DNA of 64,000 bases from Niallia sp. XMNu-256 (GCF_036670015.1 NZ_CP137636.1:2520501-2584500); one strand, 5' to 3'; positions 34,074 to 43,050 are shown, counted from the stretch's first letter. The notes: a model not told the origin generated them from the letters alone. Made by a program: numbers and translations.

Positions 34074-35427
34074 TATATTTCTGGATTTTCCGATTGGCGG
34101 TGGATTGGCTAATTCCTAATTTTTTTCCTAATTGAATGCTACTTGGGTATTTTTCGTACATTTTTACAATAAACTCCTTTTCTACACTTTCTAAGTATTC
34201 TTCCAAAGTGAGGTCTTGCTCAGACCTGTTTATCGAATCCTCATTTGTTATATCAGAAATCGTTGTAATATCGATATCTCGGGACTCTGTCGTAACAATA
34301 ATTTTTTCAATAAAATTCCGCAATTCCCGGACATTTCCTGGCCAATCTTGCCCATTAAGCCAGGCAACCACCCCTGGTGTAAAACGCTTATCCATCCCAT
34401 ACTTTGTATTAAATTCTTCAATAATATCATAGATTAATGGAATCATTTCCTCCCTCCGCTCTCGCAATGGCGGTATGGTTACTTTGACGACATTAATTCG
34501 ATAGTATAAATCTTCTCTAAACTGTTTGTTCGCAATCATTTCTTCCAAGTTTTGATTGGTCGCACAAATAATTCTACACTTCATCTCAATTCTCTTGCTT
34601 CCACCAACCCGCATAAACGTCTGGTTCTGTAAAACAGATAAGAGCTTTACTTGAAGGTTCATTGGAAGTTCACCAATTTCATCTAGAAAAAGAGTTCCTC
34701 CGGCGGCACTTTCAAAGTATCCCTTCTTTCCTCCTCTTTTTGCCCCTGTAAAGGCTCCATCTTCATAACCAAATAGTTCAGATTCAATCAAGGATTCAGG
34801 GATCGCCCCACAGTTAATTTCAATAAACGGCTCCTTTCTTCTTGATGACATTTGGTGAATCATATTAGCGATATGATTTTTACCAACTCCGGACTCACCC
34901 TCCAGCAGAACGGTAATTCCTAAATCTGCAACTTTTTCCACAACATTTATCACCTTTTGCATTTTGGTGTTTTTAATATAAAAAGGATGAGTGGATTTCT
35001 TTTTCAGTTCTGCAATCTCTTCTCGATATTCTTGTATCGCTTTTGCGACTTGTTCATTTTCTTTTTTGAGGTATTCAAATTCGGTTATATCTCTAGAAAA
35101 GCTAATCGCTCCAATCAATGTATTCGATTCATCAAAAATTGGATATCCTGAAATGATTAGATTTCTATTGGTTTTTGTTTCTTGGATAAGCGTTTCTTCT
35201 TTCTTACTTTTTAATACACTCGCAATAACAGACGGAGAAAAAACACCTTCTTCTTCTAACTGAAAAATATTTCGCCCCATCATTTTGTCATGCGAGGTTC
35301 CGAATAATTTCTCTGCATCTTCCCCCGCAAAGACGATCCTTCCCTTTCCATCCGTAATAAAAATCTCATCAAAGGACTGTTCCAATATTTGTTGTAAAAG
35401 TATATATGCGTGTTCTTCTAAATCCAT
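34060..35427 (-). CDS. PAS-AAA+ sigma-54-dependent activator, RocR-like
   Basis: 455 residues from ATG at 35427, with AGGAGG 7 nt upstream. Order: N-terminal PAS sensor (about 10-120, ITDGKGRIVFAGEDAEKLFG), AAA+ domain (about 150-375) with Walker A GESGVGKNH, sigma-54 contact loop GAFTGA and Walker B TLFLDEIGEL, then a Fis-type HTH (LGISQSTANRKIQKY). Because the -24/-12 promoter is 160 nt away and serves the MFS-ureohydrolase pair, it is almost certainly their activator, responding to an arginine-like or guanidino ligand through its PAS domain. The ligand is an inference. Confidence 0.85.
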   Translation of the reverse strand: MDLEEHAYILLQQILEQSFDEIFITDGKGRIVFAGEDAEKLFGTSHDKMMGRNIFQLEEEGVFSPSVIASVLKSKKEETLIQETKTNRNLIISGYPIFDESNTLIGAISFSRDITEFEYLKKENEQVAKAIQEYREEIAELKKKSTHPFYIKNTKMQKVINVVEKVADLGITVLLEGESGVGKNHIANMIHQMSSRRKEPFIEINCGAIPESLIESELFGYEDGAFTGAKRGGKKGYFESAAGGTLFLDEIGELPMNLQVKLLSVLQNQTFMRVGGSKRIEMKCRIICATNQNLEEMIANKQFREDLYYRINVVKVTIPPLRERREEMIPLIYDIIEEFNTKYGMDKRFTPGVVAWLNGQDWPGNVRELRNFIEKIIVTTESRDIDITTISDITNEDSINRSEQDLTLEEYLESVEKEFIVKMYEKYPSSIQLGKKLGISQSTANRKIQKYIGRP

Positions 35428-35672
35428 CTCCAATCCTCCTAGTCAAAATTGATTATATAGTATTCAAAAATGACTTACTATTTTAAATATTATATTATAT
35501 TTTAAGGGAATTGGACAGGATAAGTATTTATTATTGAAATAGAATATAAAAAAATGCTTTGGTTTATCCATTTAAATATTTATGTTCAAAATAAAATCAG
35601 GTCACAGTATTTATAGATATTTGTTATAATAGGATAGCAAAAATATATTAAAGAAATGGAGTTAGCTTTAAA

Positions 35673-36236
35673 TTGATCTTATTAATAGATAATTATGACT
35701 CATTTACATTTAACTTAGTTCAATATATAAAAAAAATTGGCGAAGAGGTTGAAGTCATTCGAAATGACCAAGTATCTTTAGATGATATTGAAAAGCGGAA
35801 ACCAGATCATCTGCTCATTTCCCCTGGGCCCGGAACACCTGACACTGCAGGGATTTGTTTAGATATCGTCCACCGGTTCCATCAGGAGATTCCTATATTA
35901 GGCGTCTGCTTAGGTCATCAAGTAATCGCCCAAGCTTTTGGAGGGAAAGTCAGGAAAGCAAGCAAACCGATGCATGGAAAAATTTCCATTATGGACCATG
36001 ATCAAAGTCAGATTTTCGAAGGGATCGCTTCCCCATGTCAGATAACAAGATATCATTCGTTAGTTGTTGATGAATCAACCTTACCAGACTGCCTTGAAAT
36101 TAGTGCGAAGAGTGAAGACGGGGAAATCATGGCCCTTCGTCATAAAGATTATAAAGTCGAAGGTGTTCAGTTCCACCCGGAAGCTATTTTGACTGAAAAT
36201 GGACTTCAGATTATCCAAAACTTTTTTAAAAATTAA
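35673..36236 (+). CDS. pabA: Glutamine amidotransferase, PABA/anthranilate synthase component II
   Basis: 187 residues; start TTG with GGAG 11 nt upstream. Class I amidotransferase with nucleophile C79 (GVCLGHQVI), and His/Glu partners near the C-terminus (VQFHPEAIL). It supplies ammonia for amination of chorismate. The next gene, 18 nt on, is a PabB-PabC fusion, so the PABA branch of folate synthesis is more likely than tryptophan, although PabA/TrpG proteins can serve both. Confidence 0.85.
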   Translation: MILLIDNYDSFTFNLVQYIKKIGEEVEVIRNDQVSLDDIEKRKPDHLLISPGPGTPDTAGICLDIVHRFHQEIPILGVCLGHQVIAQAFGGKVRKASKPMHGKISIMDHDQSQIFEGIASPCQITRYHSLVVDESTLPDCLEISAKSEDGEIMALRHKDYKVEGVQFHPEAILTENGLQIIQNFFKN

Positions 36237-36254
36237 TCAGTAAAGGACGAAACA

Positions 36255-38006
36255 ATGAATACAAATTATAACCAACAAGAACCACTCTTATCATTTGAAT
36301 TTGCCTCTTCTACTGGTGAGATCAAGCCATTAACGTTTCAAAAACCTCTTCAATTAATTGTAGCTAACACCATTGAGGAGGTATATCCTTGTTTTCAACA
36401 AATCCAAAAGGCCGTTAATGAAGGCTATTATGCCGCGGGATATCTATCTTATGAAAGTGCGCCCGCCTTTGACTCAGCGTTTAAGGTAAACGAAGGGAAT
36501 AAAATGCCATTACTATGGTTTGGGATCTTTTCAGAAGCGCAGCAGGCTCCTTTATCAAGCTCAGGAACGTATTCGATGTCAGATTGGAGACCGTCTGTCG
36601 AAATGAATGAGTATGATTGGGCCATTCAATCAATTCGAGAAGCGATTAAAGAAGGGAATACATACCAGACAAACTATACGATTCGTCTTAACTCTAAGTT
36701 CCAAGGTGACGATATTGCTTTTTTTGAGAAACTAAAACATGCACAATCATCCAATTATTGTGCCTATATCAACACAGGTGAGCATCGGATTTTATCTGCC
36801 TCACCAGAATTATTTTTCCATCTAGATGGAGACCATATTACAACTCGTCCAATGAAAGGAACGATTAAAAGAGGAAATTCGTTCACAGAGGATGAAGCCA
36901 ATGCGAACTGGCTTTATCATTCGGAAAAAAATCGGGCTGAAAATGTAATGATTGTCGACTTATTGAGAAATGACTTAGGAATGATTGCTGAGCCTGGTAC
37001 AGTTAACGTGCCAAAGCTGTTTGATATTGAACGTTATCCAACCGTACATCAAATGACTTCAACCATTACTGCAAAAATCCCAGATCAGACGCAATTATGG
37101 GATGTTTTCAGAGCTCTATTTCCATGCGGTTCAATTACAGGGGCACCAAAGATTAGCACGATGGAAATTATCTCTAACTTAGAGAAAACCCCACGAGAAG
37201 TCTACTGTGGAGCGATCGGCTATATCACACCAAACCGTGAAGCCATCTTTAATGTCCCGATCCGCACGGTGATCATTGAGGAAAAGACAGGTATCGCGAC
37301 ATATGGAGTTGGCGGTGGGATTACATGGGATTCAACAACGAATGATGAGTATCATGAAGTGATTACAAAAGCAAACGTCCTTAAGCAAAGTAGACCTGTG
37401 TTTCAATTATTAGAAAGTTTATTATTAAAAGACGGAGAGTATATCTTGCTTGACGAACACCTCAATCGTCTTAAAAACTCTGCAGAATACTTTCGTTTTT
37501 CATGTCCTATTGAAGATATAAAGCAATCTTTCCATCAATTTGCTAAGGAAAATCGCCATGGTGAGATTAAAGTTCGATTCTTATTAGACAAGAATGGTGA
37601 AATAACGATTGAAGGCCAACCGATTACACCGTTTAATGAACCATTACAGATTGCCTTAGCCCATGAACCATTGGAAAAGAACAATCCGTTTTTATACCAT
37701 AAAACAACAAACAGAACCGTTTATTCGCAATTTCAAAAGGGAAATCCTCATGTTTTTGACGTGCTCCTTTGGAATAAAGATGGCGAAATAACGGAGTTTA
37801 CCAATGGAAATGTGGTGTTAGAAATTGATGGTATGTTATGGACACCTCCTGTAGAAAGTGGTCTATTGGCAGGTACTTATCGTGAGAAGCTATTAAATGA
37901 AGGAAAAGTTCGCGAAAAGATTTTAACAGTGGAAGACTTAAAAACATATGATAGAATCTTTTTTATTAATAGTGTAAGAAAATCGCTCGAAGTTCAACTT
38001 ATTTAA
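36255..38006 (+). CDS. pabB: Fused aminodeoxychorismate synthase I and ADC lyase
   Basis: 583 residues. Residues 1-375 are PabB: the chorismate-binding core with ITTRPMKGTIKRG, CGSITGAPK and IGYITPNRE. Residues about 385-583 are a class IV aminotransferase-fold 4-amino-4-deoxychorismate lyase (PabC), e.g. RVRFLL-like KVRFLLDKNGEI and GDVLLWNKDGEITEFTNGN near the PLP pocket. With PabA it turns chorismate and glutamine into p-aminobenzoate. B. subtilis has separate pabB and pabC genes, so the fusion is notable. Terminator follows at 38009. Confidence 0.9.
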   Translation: MNTNYNQQEPLLSFEFASSTGEIKPLTFQKPLQLIVANTIEEVYPCFQQIQKAVNEGYYAAGYLSYESAPAFDSAFKVNEGNKMPLLWFGIFSEAQQAPLSSSGTYSMSDWRPSVEMNEYDWAIQSIREAIKEGNTYQTNYTIRLNSKFQGDDIAFFEKLKHAQSSNYCAYINTGEHRILSASPELFFHLDGDHITTRPMKGTIKRGNSFTEDEANANWLYHSEKNRAENVMIVDLLRNDLGMIAEPGTVNVPKLFDIERYPTVHQMTSTITAKIPDQTQLWDVFRALFPCGSITGAPKISTMEIISNLEKTPREVYCGAIGYITPNREAIFNVPIRTVIIEEKTGIATYGVGGGITWDSTTNDEYHEVITKANVLKQSRPVFQLLESLLLKDGEYILLDEHLNRLKNSAEYFRFSCPIEDIKQSFHQFAKENRHGEIKVRFLLDKNGEITIEGQPITPFNEPLQIALAHEPLEKNNPFLYHKTTNRTVYSQFQKGNPHVFDVLLWNKDGEITEFTNGNVVLEIDGMLWTPPVESGLLAGTYREKLLNEGKVREKILTVEDLKTYDRIFFINSVRKSLEVQLI

Positions 38007-38008
38007 AA

Positions 38009-38058
38009 GAAGTGCTAGGCATCTTCCTTTTGACTGAAAGATGCCTAGCACTTTTATT
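38009..38058. terminator. Bidirectional terminator
   Basis: Perfect 16-bp stem AAGTGCTAGGCATCTT / AAGATGCCTAGCACTT then TTTATTT, between convergent pab and VWA genes. Confidence 0.9.
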
Positions 38059-38060
38059 TC

Positions 38061-38684
38061 TTAATTCATTACTACCTTCCATGTTCGATCAAGCTGCTTT
38101 CCACTTCGCAGGTTGATTACTGCTTCGCTGACCGCCTCGTAATTAAGCTGTGTCCCTGCAGAATCAGCATGATAATCAACAGCAAAGTCCTCGTCAATTC
38201 CGAATTGTGAAGCAGTTGAAATGGCATCGATATTAGCTCCAAGAAACAAGAAATTCCAGTCATCGTTCTGCTTTTGATATTCAATCATTTTTTTAATTTG
38301 ATCTGTTGTGTATTCCCTACTCGCATTCTCCATTCCATCTGTTGTTATTACAAATAAAATTTGGTTTGATCGTTCTTCTACAAGGGTTCTTTTTTGTATA
38401 TGAATCATTTTTTGAATGGTAATCCCTATCGCATCTAATAGCGCAGTCGTTCCCTCTACTTCATAATCTTTTTCAGTCATAGGTAAGACTCCTTTAATAG
38501 GCATCCGGTCGTGTAATAATGTATAACGATGATCGAATAATACATTCGTAACGAACGCTTCTCCTTCCGCTTTTTGTTGTTTTTTCAGCATTGCGTTGAA
38601 TCCTCCGATGGTATCCCCTTCAAGCTCTGCCATTGAACCACTTTTATCCAAAATAAACACTAGCTCCGTTCGATTTCTTGTCAC
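38061..38684 (-). CDS. TerY-like von Willebrand A domain protein
   Basis: About 207 residues from GTG at 38684 (AGAGG 9 nt upstream); the ATG at 38693 abuts that site. A single VWA domain with complete MIDAS: DKSGS near residue 14, the Thr in EGTTALLDA, and TTDGMEN. No signal or TM. It resembles TerY-type cytoplasmic VWA proteins seen with tellurite/stress clusters. It follows a macro-domain gene on the same strand, with a terminator-like hairpin between. A role in metal- or nucleotide-stress response is only inferred. Confidence 0.8.
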   Translation of the reverse strand: MTRNRTELVFILDKSGSMAELEGDTIGGFNAMLKKQQKAEGEAFVTNVLFDHRYTLLHDRMPIKGVLPMTEKDYEVEGTTALLDAIGITIQKMIHIQKRTLVEERSNQILFVITTDGMENASREYTTDQIKKMIEYQKQNDDWNFLFLGANIDAISTASQFGIDEDFAVDYHADSAGTQLNYEAVSEAVINLRSGKQLDRTWKVVMN

Positions 38685-38735
38685 CCTAATCATCCTCTCG
38701 CTCTTTTAATACACTTAGGATAACAACTAATTAAA

Positions 38736-38762
38736 TAGAAAAGGTCGCTTCCAGAGCGACAT
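38736..38762 (-). terminator. Terminator after the macro-domain gene
   Basis: GTCGCT / AGCGAC stem, minus strand followed by CCTTTTCTATTT. It lies 50 nt before the VWA gene, so read-through may set the VWA level. Confidence 0.65.
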
Positions 38763-38763
38763 T

Positions 38764-39762
38764 TTATGAACCAAGTAATGGTTGATCAAAGGCAAATAAA
38801 GCCTCATTGATTTCATGGATATTATAGCTATCTTGTTGAATGAAAAATTCAACAATCACGTCAAATTTATGGCTATGTGATAAGGCATACCCCGCGGTTT
38901 CTAATAGTTCAATCGTTTCTTCTAAATTTAATTGTAAGGCAACCGCCAAAGCAAGAACAGTTTTCTTTTTTGGTGAATAATCGTTTCCAGTACGAATTTT
39001 TGAAAATAATCTACGGTCCATATTTGCTTTTTTGTACACCTCTACATCTGTCATTCCTTTTTCATCAATTATCCGTAGCAGTCGTTTGGAAAAAGGTTCA
39101 TCCAGCTGGTTCAGTAGCGAGACTAGCGATTGACCCTCTTCTATCTTAACATCCTGGTCGTTCATTTTCTGATCCCAATCGTAATAAGTAAGCTCTTCTA
39201 ATCGATTTCTTTGGAATGTGCTCTCGAATTCCTCCACATAATACTCATTAATATACTCTTGAATAGAGGAAAACAATTTTTTACTTAAACCAAAAGTATT
39301 TTTATCAAATACGACTAAATACACCTGCATGTCATATTGGAATAAAAAGGAACTGATGGTAGATACAGCAATTTGTAACGCTTCTTCTTTCGGATAACCA
39401 TATATCCCTGTTGATATTAACGGAAAAGCAATTGTCTGACATTGGTAGCCTTTTGCTAGATTTAAAGAATTTTCATAAGAAGCCTTCAGCAAATCCGCTT
39501 CTTGATACAAACCACCCTGCCAAATCGGACCAGGCGTATGAATAATCCACTTGGCATCAAGCTTAAACCCAGGGGTGATCACCGCTTCTCCGACCTTACA
39601 GCCTCCAATTTTATAGCATGCCTCCTGCAGTTCTTCTTCTCCTGCTTCACGAAAAATTGCCCCGCATACTCCCCCGCCCATTTGTAATTGGGGGTTGGCA
39701 GCATTCACAATCACATCTACCTTCATTTTAGTAATATCATTACGCACAATTTCTAATGGCAT
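38764..39762 (-). CDS. Macro domain protein with C-terminal XRE-like HTH
   Basis: 332 residues, AGGAGAG 8 nt before ATG. Residues 1-170 are a macro domain with VNAANPQLQMGGGVCGAIF (ADP-ribose distal contacts) and the phosphate loop STGIYGYP; such domains bind or hydrolyse ADP-ribose and acetyl-ADP-ribose. Residues about 235-310 look like an XRE-type HTH: EKGMTDVEVYKKANMDRRLFSKI and ALAVALQLNLEETIELLETAG. So it could be an ADP-ribose-responsive regulator or an antitoxin-like protein. Partner VWA gene downstream. No ADP-ribosyltransferase is visible nearby. Confidence 0.8.
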   Translation of the reverse strand: MPLEIVRNDITKMKVDVIVNAANPQLQMGGGVCGAIFREAGEEELQEACYKIGGCKVGEAVITPGFKLDAKWIIHTPGPIWQGGLYQEADLLKASYENSLNLAKGYQCQTIAFPLISTGIYGYPKEEALQIAVSTISSFLFQYDMQVYLVVFDKNTFGLSKKLFSSIQEYINEYYVEEFESTFQRNRLEELTYYDWDQKMNDQDVKIEEGQSLVSLLNQLDEPFSKRLLRIIDEKGMTDVEVYKKANMDRRLFSKIRTGNDYSPKKKTVLALAVALQLNLEETIELLETAGYALSHSHKFDVIVEFFIQQDSYNIHEINEALFAFDQPLLGS

Positions 39763-39832
39763 AGTAGCAACTCTCCTCTTACTTTATACTCTATACTTTT
39801 ATCATATCGATTTTAAAGAAATTTAAAAGGAG

Positions 39833-39869
39833 AATAATAAAAATGGATGGTATCGTCACCATCCATTTT
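39833..39869 (-). terminator. Terminator after the ECF S-component gene
   Basis: AAATGGATGGT / ACCATCCATTT with a 6-nt loop; minus strand runs into TTTTATTATT. Confidence 0.8.
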
Positions 39870-39907
39870 GTTATTATTTAAGGCTCTTTTACTTTACAAA
39901 AACAGCC

Positions 39908-40456
39908 TTATTTAAAATAAGAAACTTTCTTAAGTGCTATACAAACAGGTAGAGCAATAGTCATCCCTATCGCATTTTGAAGAAGGTCTCCAGGAATTGA
40001 AGTTAACGGAACAATCCAATTGCCATATAGAATTACTTCTCCAATATAGTAGATTGCAATCATTACTGGAATCGATACAAGAGTTGCGACAACATTTAAA
40101 GCAAAGCTACTCCCTTTTCTTCCTCTTGACCAAGCGATTTTACCAACAATGTATCCTTGTACCCCACGCGCAACAATTGTAATTGGAGCCCAAATTAACC
40201 ATCCTCCTACTAAATCAAATAACCCCATTCCAATTGCACCTGCAAGCGCTCCCTTTTTTGGCCCAAATAAAATCGATGCAATAAATAGCATAGCCGTTCC
40301 TAAATGAATCAATCCACCATTTATTGAAATGGGTAATTTAATATTTAAAAAAAATGTCGATAAAAATACAAGCGCTACTAACATAGATGTCATAATGAGA
40401 TCGAATGTTTTTTGCCCCGCTTTTGAATAACTTTGTGTGTTTTCTAAATTCTGCAT
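39908..40456 (-). CDS. ECF transporter S component, vitamin B6-type
   Basis: 182 residues, GGAAGGG 9 nt before ATG. Five or six TM helices; the stretch NGGLIHLGTAMLFIASILFGPKKGALAGAIGMGLFD is characteristic of S components of the group that includes the HmpT and PdxU proteins. It needs the shared EcfA/A'/T module encoded elsewhere. The divergently transcribed neighbour is pyridoxamine kinase, which favours pyridoxine/pyridoxamine as substrate over the thiamine precursor. Specificity is inferred from context. Confidence 0.8.
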   Translation of the reverse strand: MQNLENTQSYSKAGQKTFDLIMTSMLVALVFLSTFFLNIKLPISINGGLIHLGTAMLFIASILFGPKKGALAGAIGMGLFDLVGGWLIWAPITIVARGVQGYIVGKIAWSRGRKGSSFALNVVATLVSIPVMIAIYYIGEVILYGNWIVPLTSIPGDLLQNAIGMTIALPVCIALKKVSYFK

Positions 40457-40744
40457 AGCTAAACCCTTCCTTATTACGTATTTTTTATGATTTTACCATC
40501 AGAATGGAATATAGAAAAGTGCCATTATACGTAGCTAAATCAGTCCATAATTCTTCTGATTGATTAATTGTAAAAAGGGCAAAGCTTAAGATAAACTTAC
40601 ATAATATCTGGCCTCCTGTTTTTTACTCGAAACCTCGTGCTTTTTGTAAATATTTGCAGTCTAAATAATAACATTTTTCGACATCCTTAATTTGTGGTAA
40701 TATTAAAGTTAGTTTTAGGTGGATTTGTATTTTTGGAGGTTATA

Positions 40745-41593
40745 ATGAAAAAAGTTGCAGTCATACAGGATCTATCATCTTTTGGAAAATGTTCATTAAC
40801 TGCTGCGATCCCCGTTCTGTCGGTAATGGGTGTACATGCATGCCCTCTACCAACTGCTATACTTTCTGCACAAACGGGTTATCCAAGTTATTATTTTGAA
40901 GACTTTACTTCAAAAATGAACCATTTTACGGATGAATGGAGTAAACTTAATGTAACCTTTGACGGAATTGCTACAGGTTTCGTTACTGGTGAAGAGCAAA
41001 TACATAATATTTTTCAATTTTTTGAAAGATTTTACAAAAGAGAAACCGTTTTATTAGTTGATCCTGTTATGGGAGATACCGGAGAGGTCTATAAAATATT
41101 TACCGATAAATTACTCATACTTATGAGGGAACTTGTGAAGCATGCAGATGTGCTCACTCCTAATGTAACGGAATGTTGTTTATTAACTGGCATTTCCTAT
41201 GAAAAACTCCATAGCTTTTCCAATGAAAAGGATTATCTAAAAGCAATTGAAGAGGCTGGAATTCGATTGCAACAAGAAACGAGTGCACAGGTGATCGTCA
41301 CGGGAATCAATCCTCCTGCTATAGATGGCGAAAAACAGTACATTGGAAATATGTATTTGGACGGTCATAAAACCTTTTATCGCGCAATGCCTTATAATGG
41401 AAAAAGCTTTTCTGGGACCGGTGATTTATTTGCCTCTGTAATTATGGGAAGCCTTATGCGTGGGGATCAATTAGAAGAGTCCGTAAAGCTAGCAATGGCA
41501 TTCCTTTCTGAGGCTATTAAGGATGCTACCACAGCAGAAGTTCCAGAAGTCGAAGGCGTTTATTTTGAAAAATATTTAAGTATGCTATTATAA
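40745..41593 (+). CDS. pdxK: Pyridoxamine/pyridoxal kinase
   Basis: 282 residues from ATG at 40745, with TTGGAGG 5-6 nt upstream; the longer frame to 40694 lacks a ribosome site. Ribokinase fold: KKVAVIQDLSSFGKCSLTAA at the start, VDPVMGDTGEVY in the middle, DVLTPNVTE, and the C-terminal anion hole GKSFSGTGDLFAS with catalytic Asp. It phosphorylates pyridoxamine, pyridoxal and pyridoxine in B6 salvage. It faces a putative B6 S component across 290 nt, so uptake and trapping form one unit. Confidence 0.9.
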   Translation: MKKVAVIQDLSSFGKCSLTAAIPVLSVMGVHACPLPTAILSAQTGYPSYYFEDFTSKMNHFTDEWSKLNVTFDGIATGFVTGEEQIHNIFQFFERFYKRETVLLVDPVMGDTGEVYKIFTDKLLILMRELVKHADVLTPNVTECCLLTGISYEKLHSFSNEKDYLKAIEEAGIRLQQETSAQVIVTGINPPAIDGEKQYIGNMYLDGHKTFYRAMPYNGKSFSGTGDLFASVIMGSLMRGDQLEESVKLAMAFLSEAIKDATTAEVPEVEGVYFEKYLSMLL

Positions 41594-41595
41594 AG

Positions 41596-41655
41596 TAAAA
41601 CTAACCGTCGGTGCGTGGGATTTCCATCCCACCAACACAGATGGTTAGTTTTATT
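41596..41655 (+). terminator. Terminator after pdxK, derived from dispersed hairpin
   Basis: AAACTAACCGTC..GTGGGA / TCCCAC..GATGGTTAGTTT then TATTTTAA. The arm GATGGTTAGTT is shared with the dispersed repeats at 48784 and 56817. Confidence 0.8.
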
Positions 41656-41709
41656 TTAATTATAAGCGTATAGCTCGATATGTTGAACAGTACTTAATGA
41701 ATGAAACAT

Positions 41710-41859
41710 TTATAATTCGAGAAACTTTCGAGCGTAGTATTCTGTTTCTTCATCTAATTTCTCTTCCTTTTTTAATTTATCAATTTTGTCTTTATTGTCA
41801 TCTGCAACCCCTTGGAAATTCCCTTGATAATTTTGTTTTTCTCCTTTATCTTTAGCCAA
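41710..41859 (-). CDS. Small charged hypothetical protein
   Basis: 49 residues, TTG start at 41859 with GGAGGA 6-7 nt upstream. The protein begins MAKDKGEKQNYQGNFQGVAD and ends TEYYARKFLEL. It is almost wholly Lys, Glu, Asp, Gln and Asn, without Trp or Cys, and probably disordered or helical. It lies in an otherwise empty stretch on the minus strand. I do not know the family; the composition and size recall small Bacillus stress or spore-associated proteins, but that is only a resemblance. Confidence 0.65.
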   Translation of the reverse strand: MAKDKGEKQNYQGNFQGVADDNKDKIDKLKKEEKLDEETEYYARKFLEL

Positions 41860-41995
41860 AACTATTCCTCCTACCTTAACTAAATTTGGGTGTTTTCCCT
41901 TTATAGTTTGTATTCAAATTAATACTTTAATTCTAATTTGCATAGGAATTGATATGTTGTTCACAATTACAATACAAATTCTTTAAAAACTACTA

Positions 41996-42097
41996 TTATG
42001 AGAATTCGTGTCTCTGATGCACTGGGTGGCGGCTCAGTATTTGCTTAACGTCAAAATTCTTAACTTGCGATTTTTCAGCAATCTCCTCCGTCTTTAT
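41996..42097 (-). pseudogene. Decayed copy of the neighbouring FHPHP-domain gene
   Basis: Minus-strand reading gives TEEIAEKSQVKNFDV then SRHPVHQRHEFS and a stop. This aligns with the first 33 residues of the intact gene at 42245-42706 (VKNFEVEELVSHHPVHRRHEFS). The start codon is ATA instead of ATG and the rest of the gene is missing, so it is a truncated duplicate. Confidence 0.75.
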
Positions 42098-42244
42098 TCC
42101 CCCCCCAATCCTTGACATAGTAAGAGGCTGTCCTATTTATTAGGAGACATGCCCACACTTGCAATGAATTTTTTACATCTTACTTAGAATGTTTATACCC
42201 ACGTAAAATGAAATCTAAACAGGACTCAATTCCTTTCGTCAATC

Positions 42245-42706
42245 TTAGGATGGATTAAATCCTCTTTCATGAATCTCCGTTTCAATCACTTCAACATGTT
42301 CATCGTTTAGCTTCTGTTTTGGATGAGGATGAAACCATTGGATTTCCCCGTTGTGAACAAATCCTTTGTATTCGTCTTCATCTATTTTAAGTATGACTTG
42401 GCGGCGTTCGTGTGGGCGGTCTTTAAACACTTGCATCATTTCCATTTTTTTAATCCCACTGGAAATCCCTTGTTGCCCTAACAATTTATGAACTTCGTTT
42501 TCGATTTTATTCACTTTTTCCTCACTCAGAGTTTGATTGGGGTAAGGATGCATCCACGTAATTTCACCCTCATGAAAATGCCCTTTATACTCATCTCCAT
42601 CAACAGTAAAAGAGAATTCATGTCTTCTATGTACTGGATGGTGACTAACTAGTTCCTCGACTTCAAAATTCTTAACTTTCGGTGTTTCAATATTTTCCTT
42701 CGTCAT
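42245..42706 (-). CDS. Double-domain FHPHP protein (DUF5342/YheE-like)
   Basis: 153 residues, GGGGG 9-10 nt before ATG. Two copies of a ~60-residue domain. Copy 1: HRRHEFSFTVDGDEYKGHFHEGEITWMHPYP. Copy 2: HERRQVILKIDEDEYKGFVHNGEIQWFHPHP; each then ends in a helix with an IExEVH-like motif. It resembles the small DUF5342 (YheE) proteins of Bacillus, whose function is unknown. The invariant HEG-I-W-HP-P could bind metal. Two relatives lie at 43051 and 50065, and a remnant at 41996. Confidence 0.7.
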   Translation of the reverse strand: MTKENIETPKVKNFEVEELVSHHPVHRRHEFSFTVDGDEYKGHFHEGEITWMHPYPNQTLSEEKVNKIENEVHKLLGQQGISSGIKKMEMMQVFKDRPHERRQVILKIDEDEYKGFVHNGEIQWFHPHPKQKLNDEHVEVIETEIHERGFNPS

Positions 42707-43050
42707 CGTTTTTTCCCCCTATTAATTGACCTATTAAGAGGATGTCCTAATCTTTAGGAAACATAACTCATTTTTATAACCTGTCAAACATTTTTTTTGT
42801 CTAATTATGGCTCCCCTATGTTTAAAAATACAATTAATCTTATTAAAGCAGATGTAAAATTTGTTAAAAAAAAGTTATTATTAATAATATTATTTTCAGT
42901 TTTTTTATGTTAGACTAATAGATTCATTCAATAGAATGATCAATAGAGTCTCATTAAATTCTAATGTTGCTATTATGTTTATCTAATTTTAAAGGACTAT
43001 TCTTTTAACTAGATCACATGAACGATAAAAAAATTTGGAGGTTGTTTATT
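42707..43050. other. AT-rich region between two divergent FHPHP genes
   Basis: No gene. Very AT-rich. On the plus strand TTTTCA (42893-42898), 17-nt spacer, TAATAG (42916-42921) could be a weak promoter for the gene at 43051. Confidence 0.3.
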
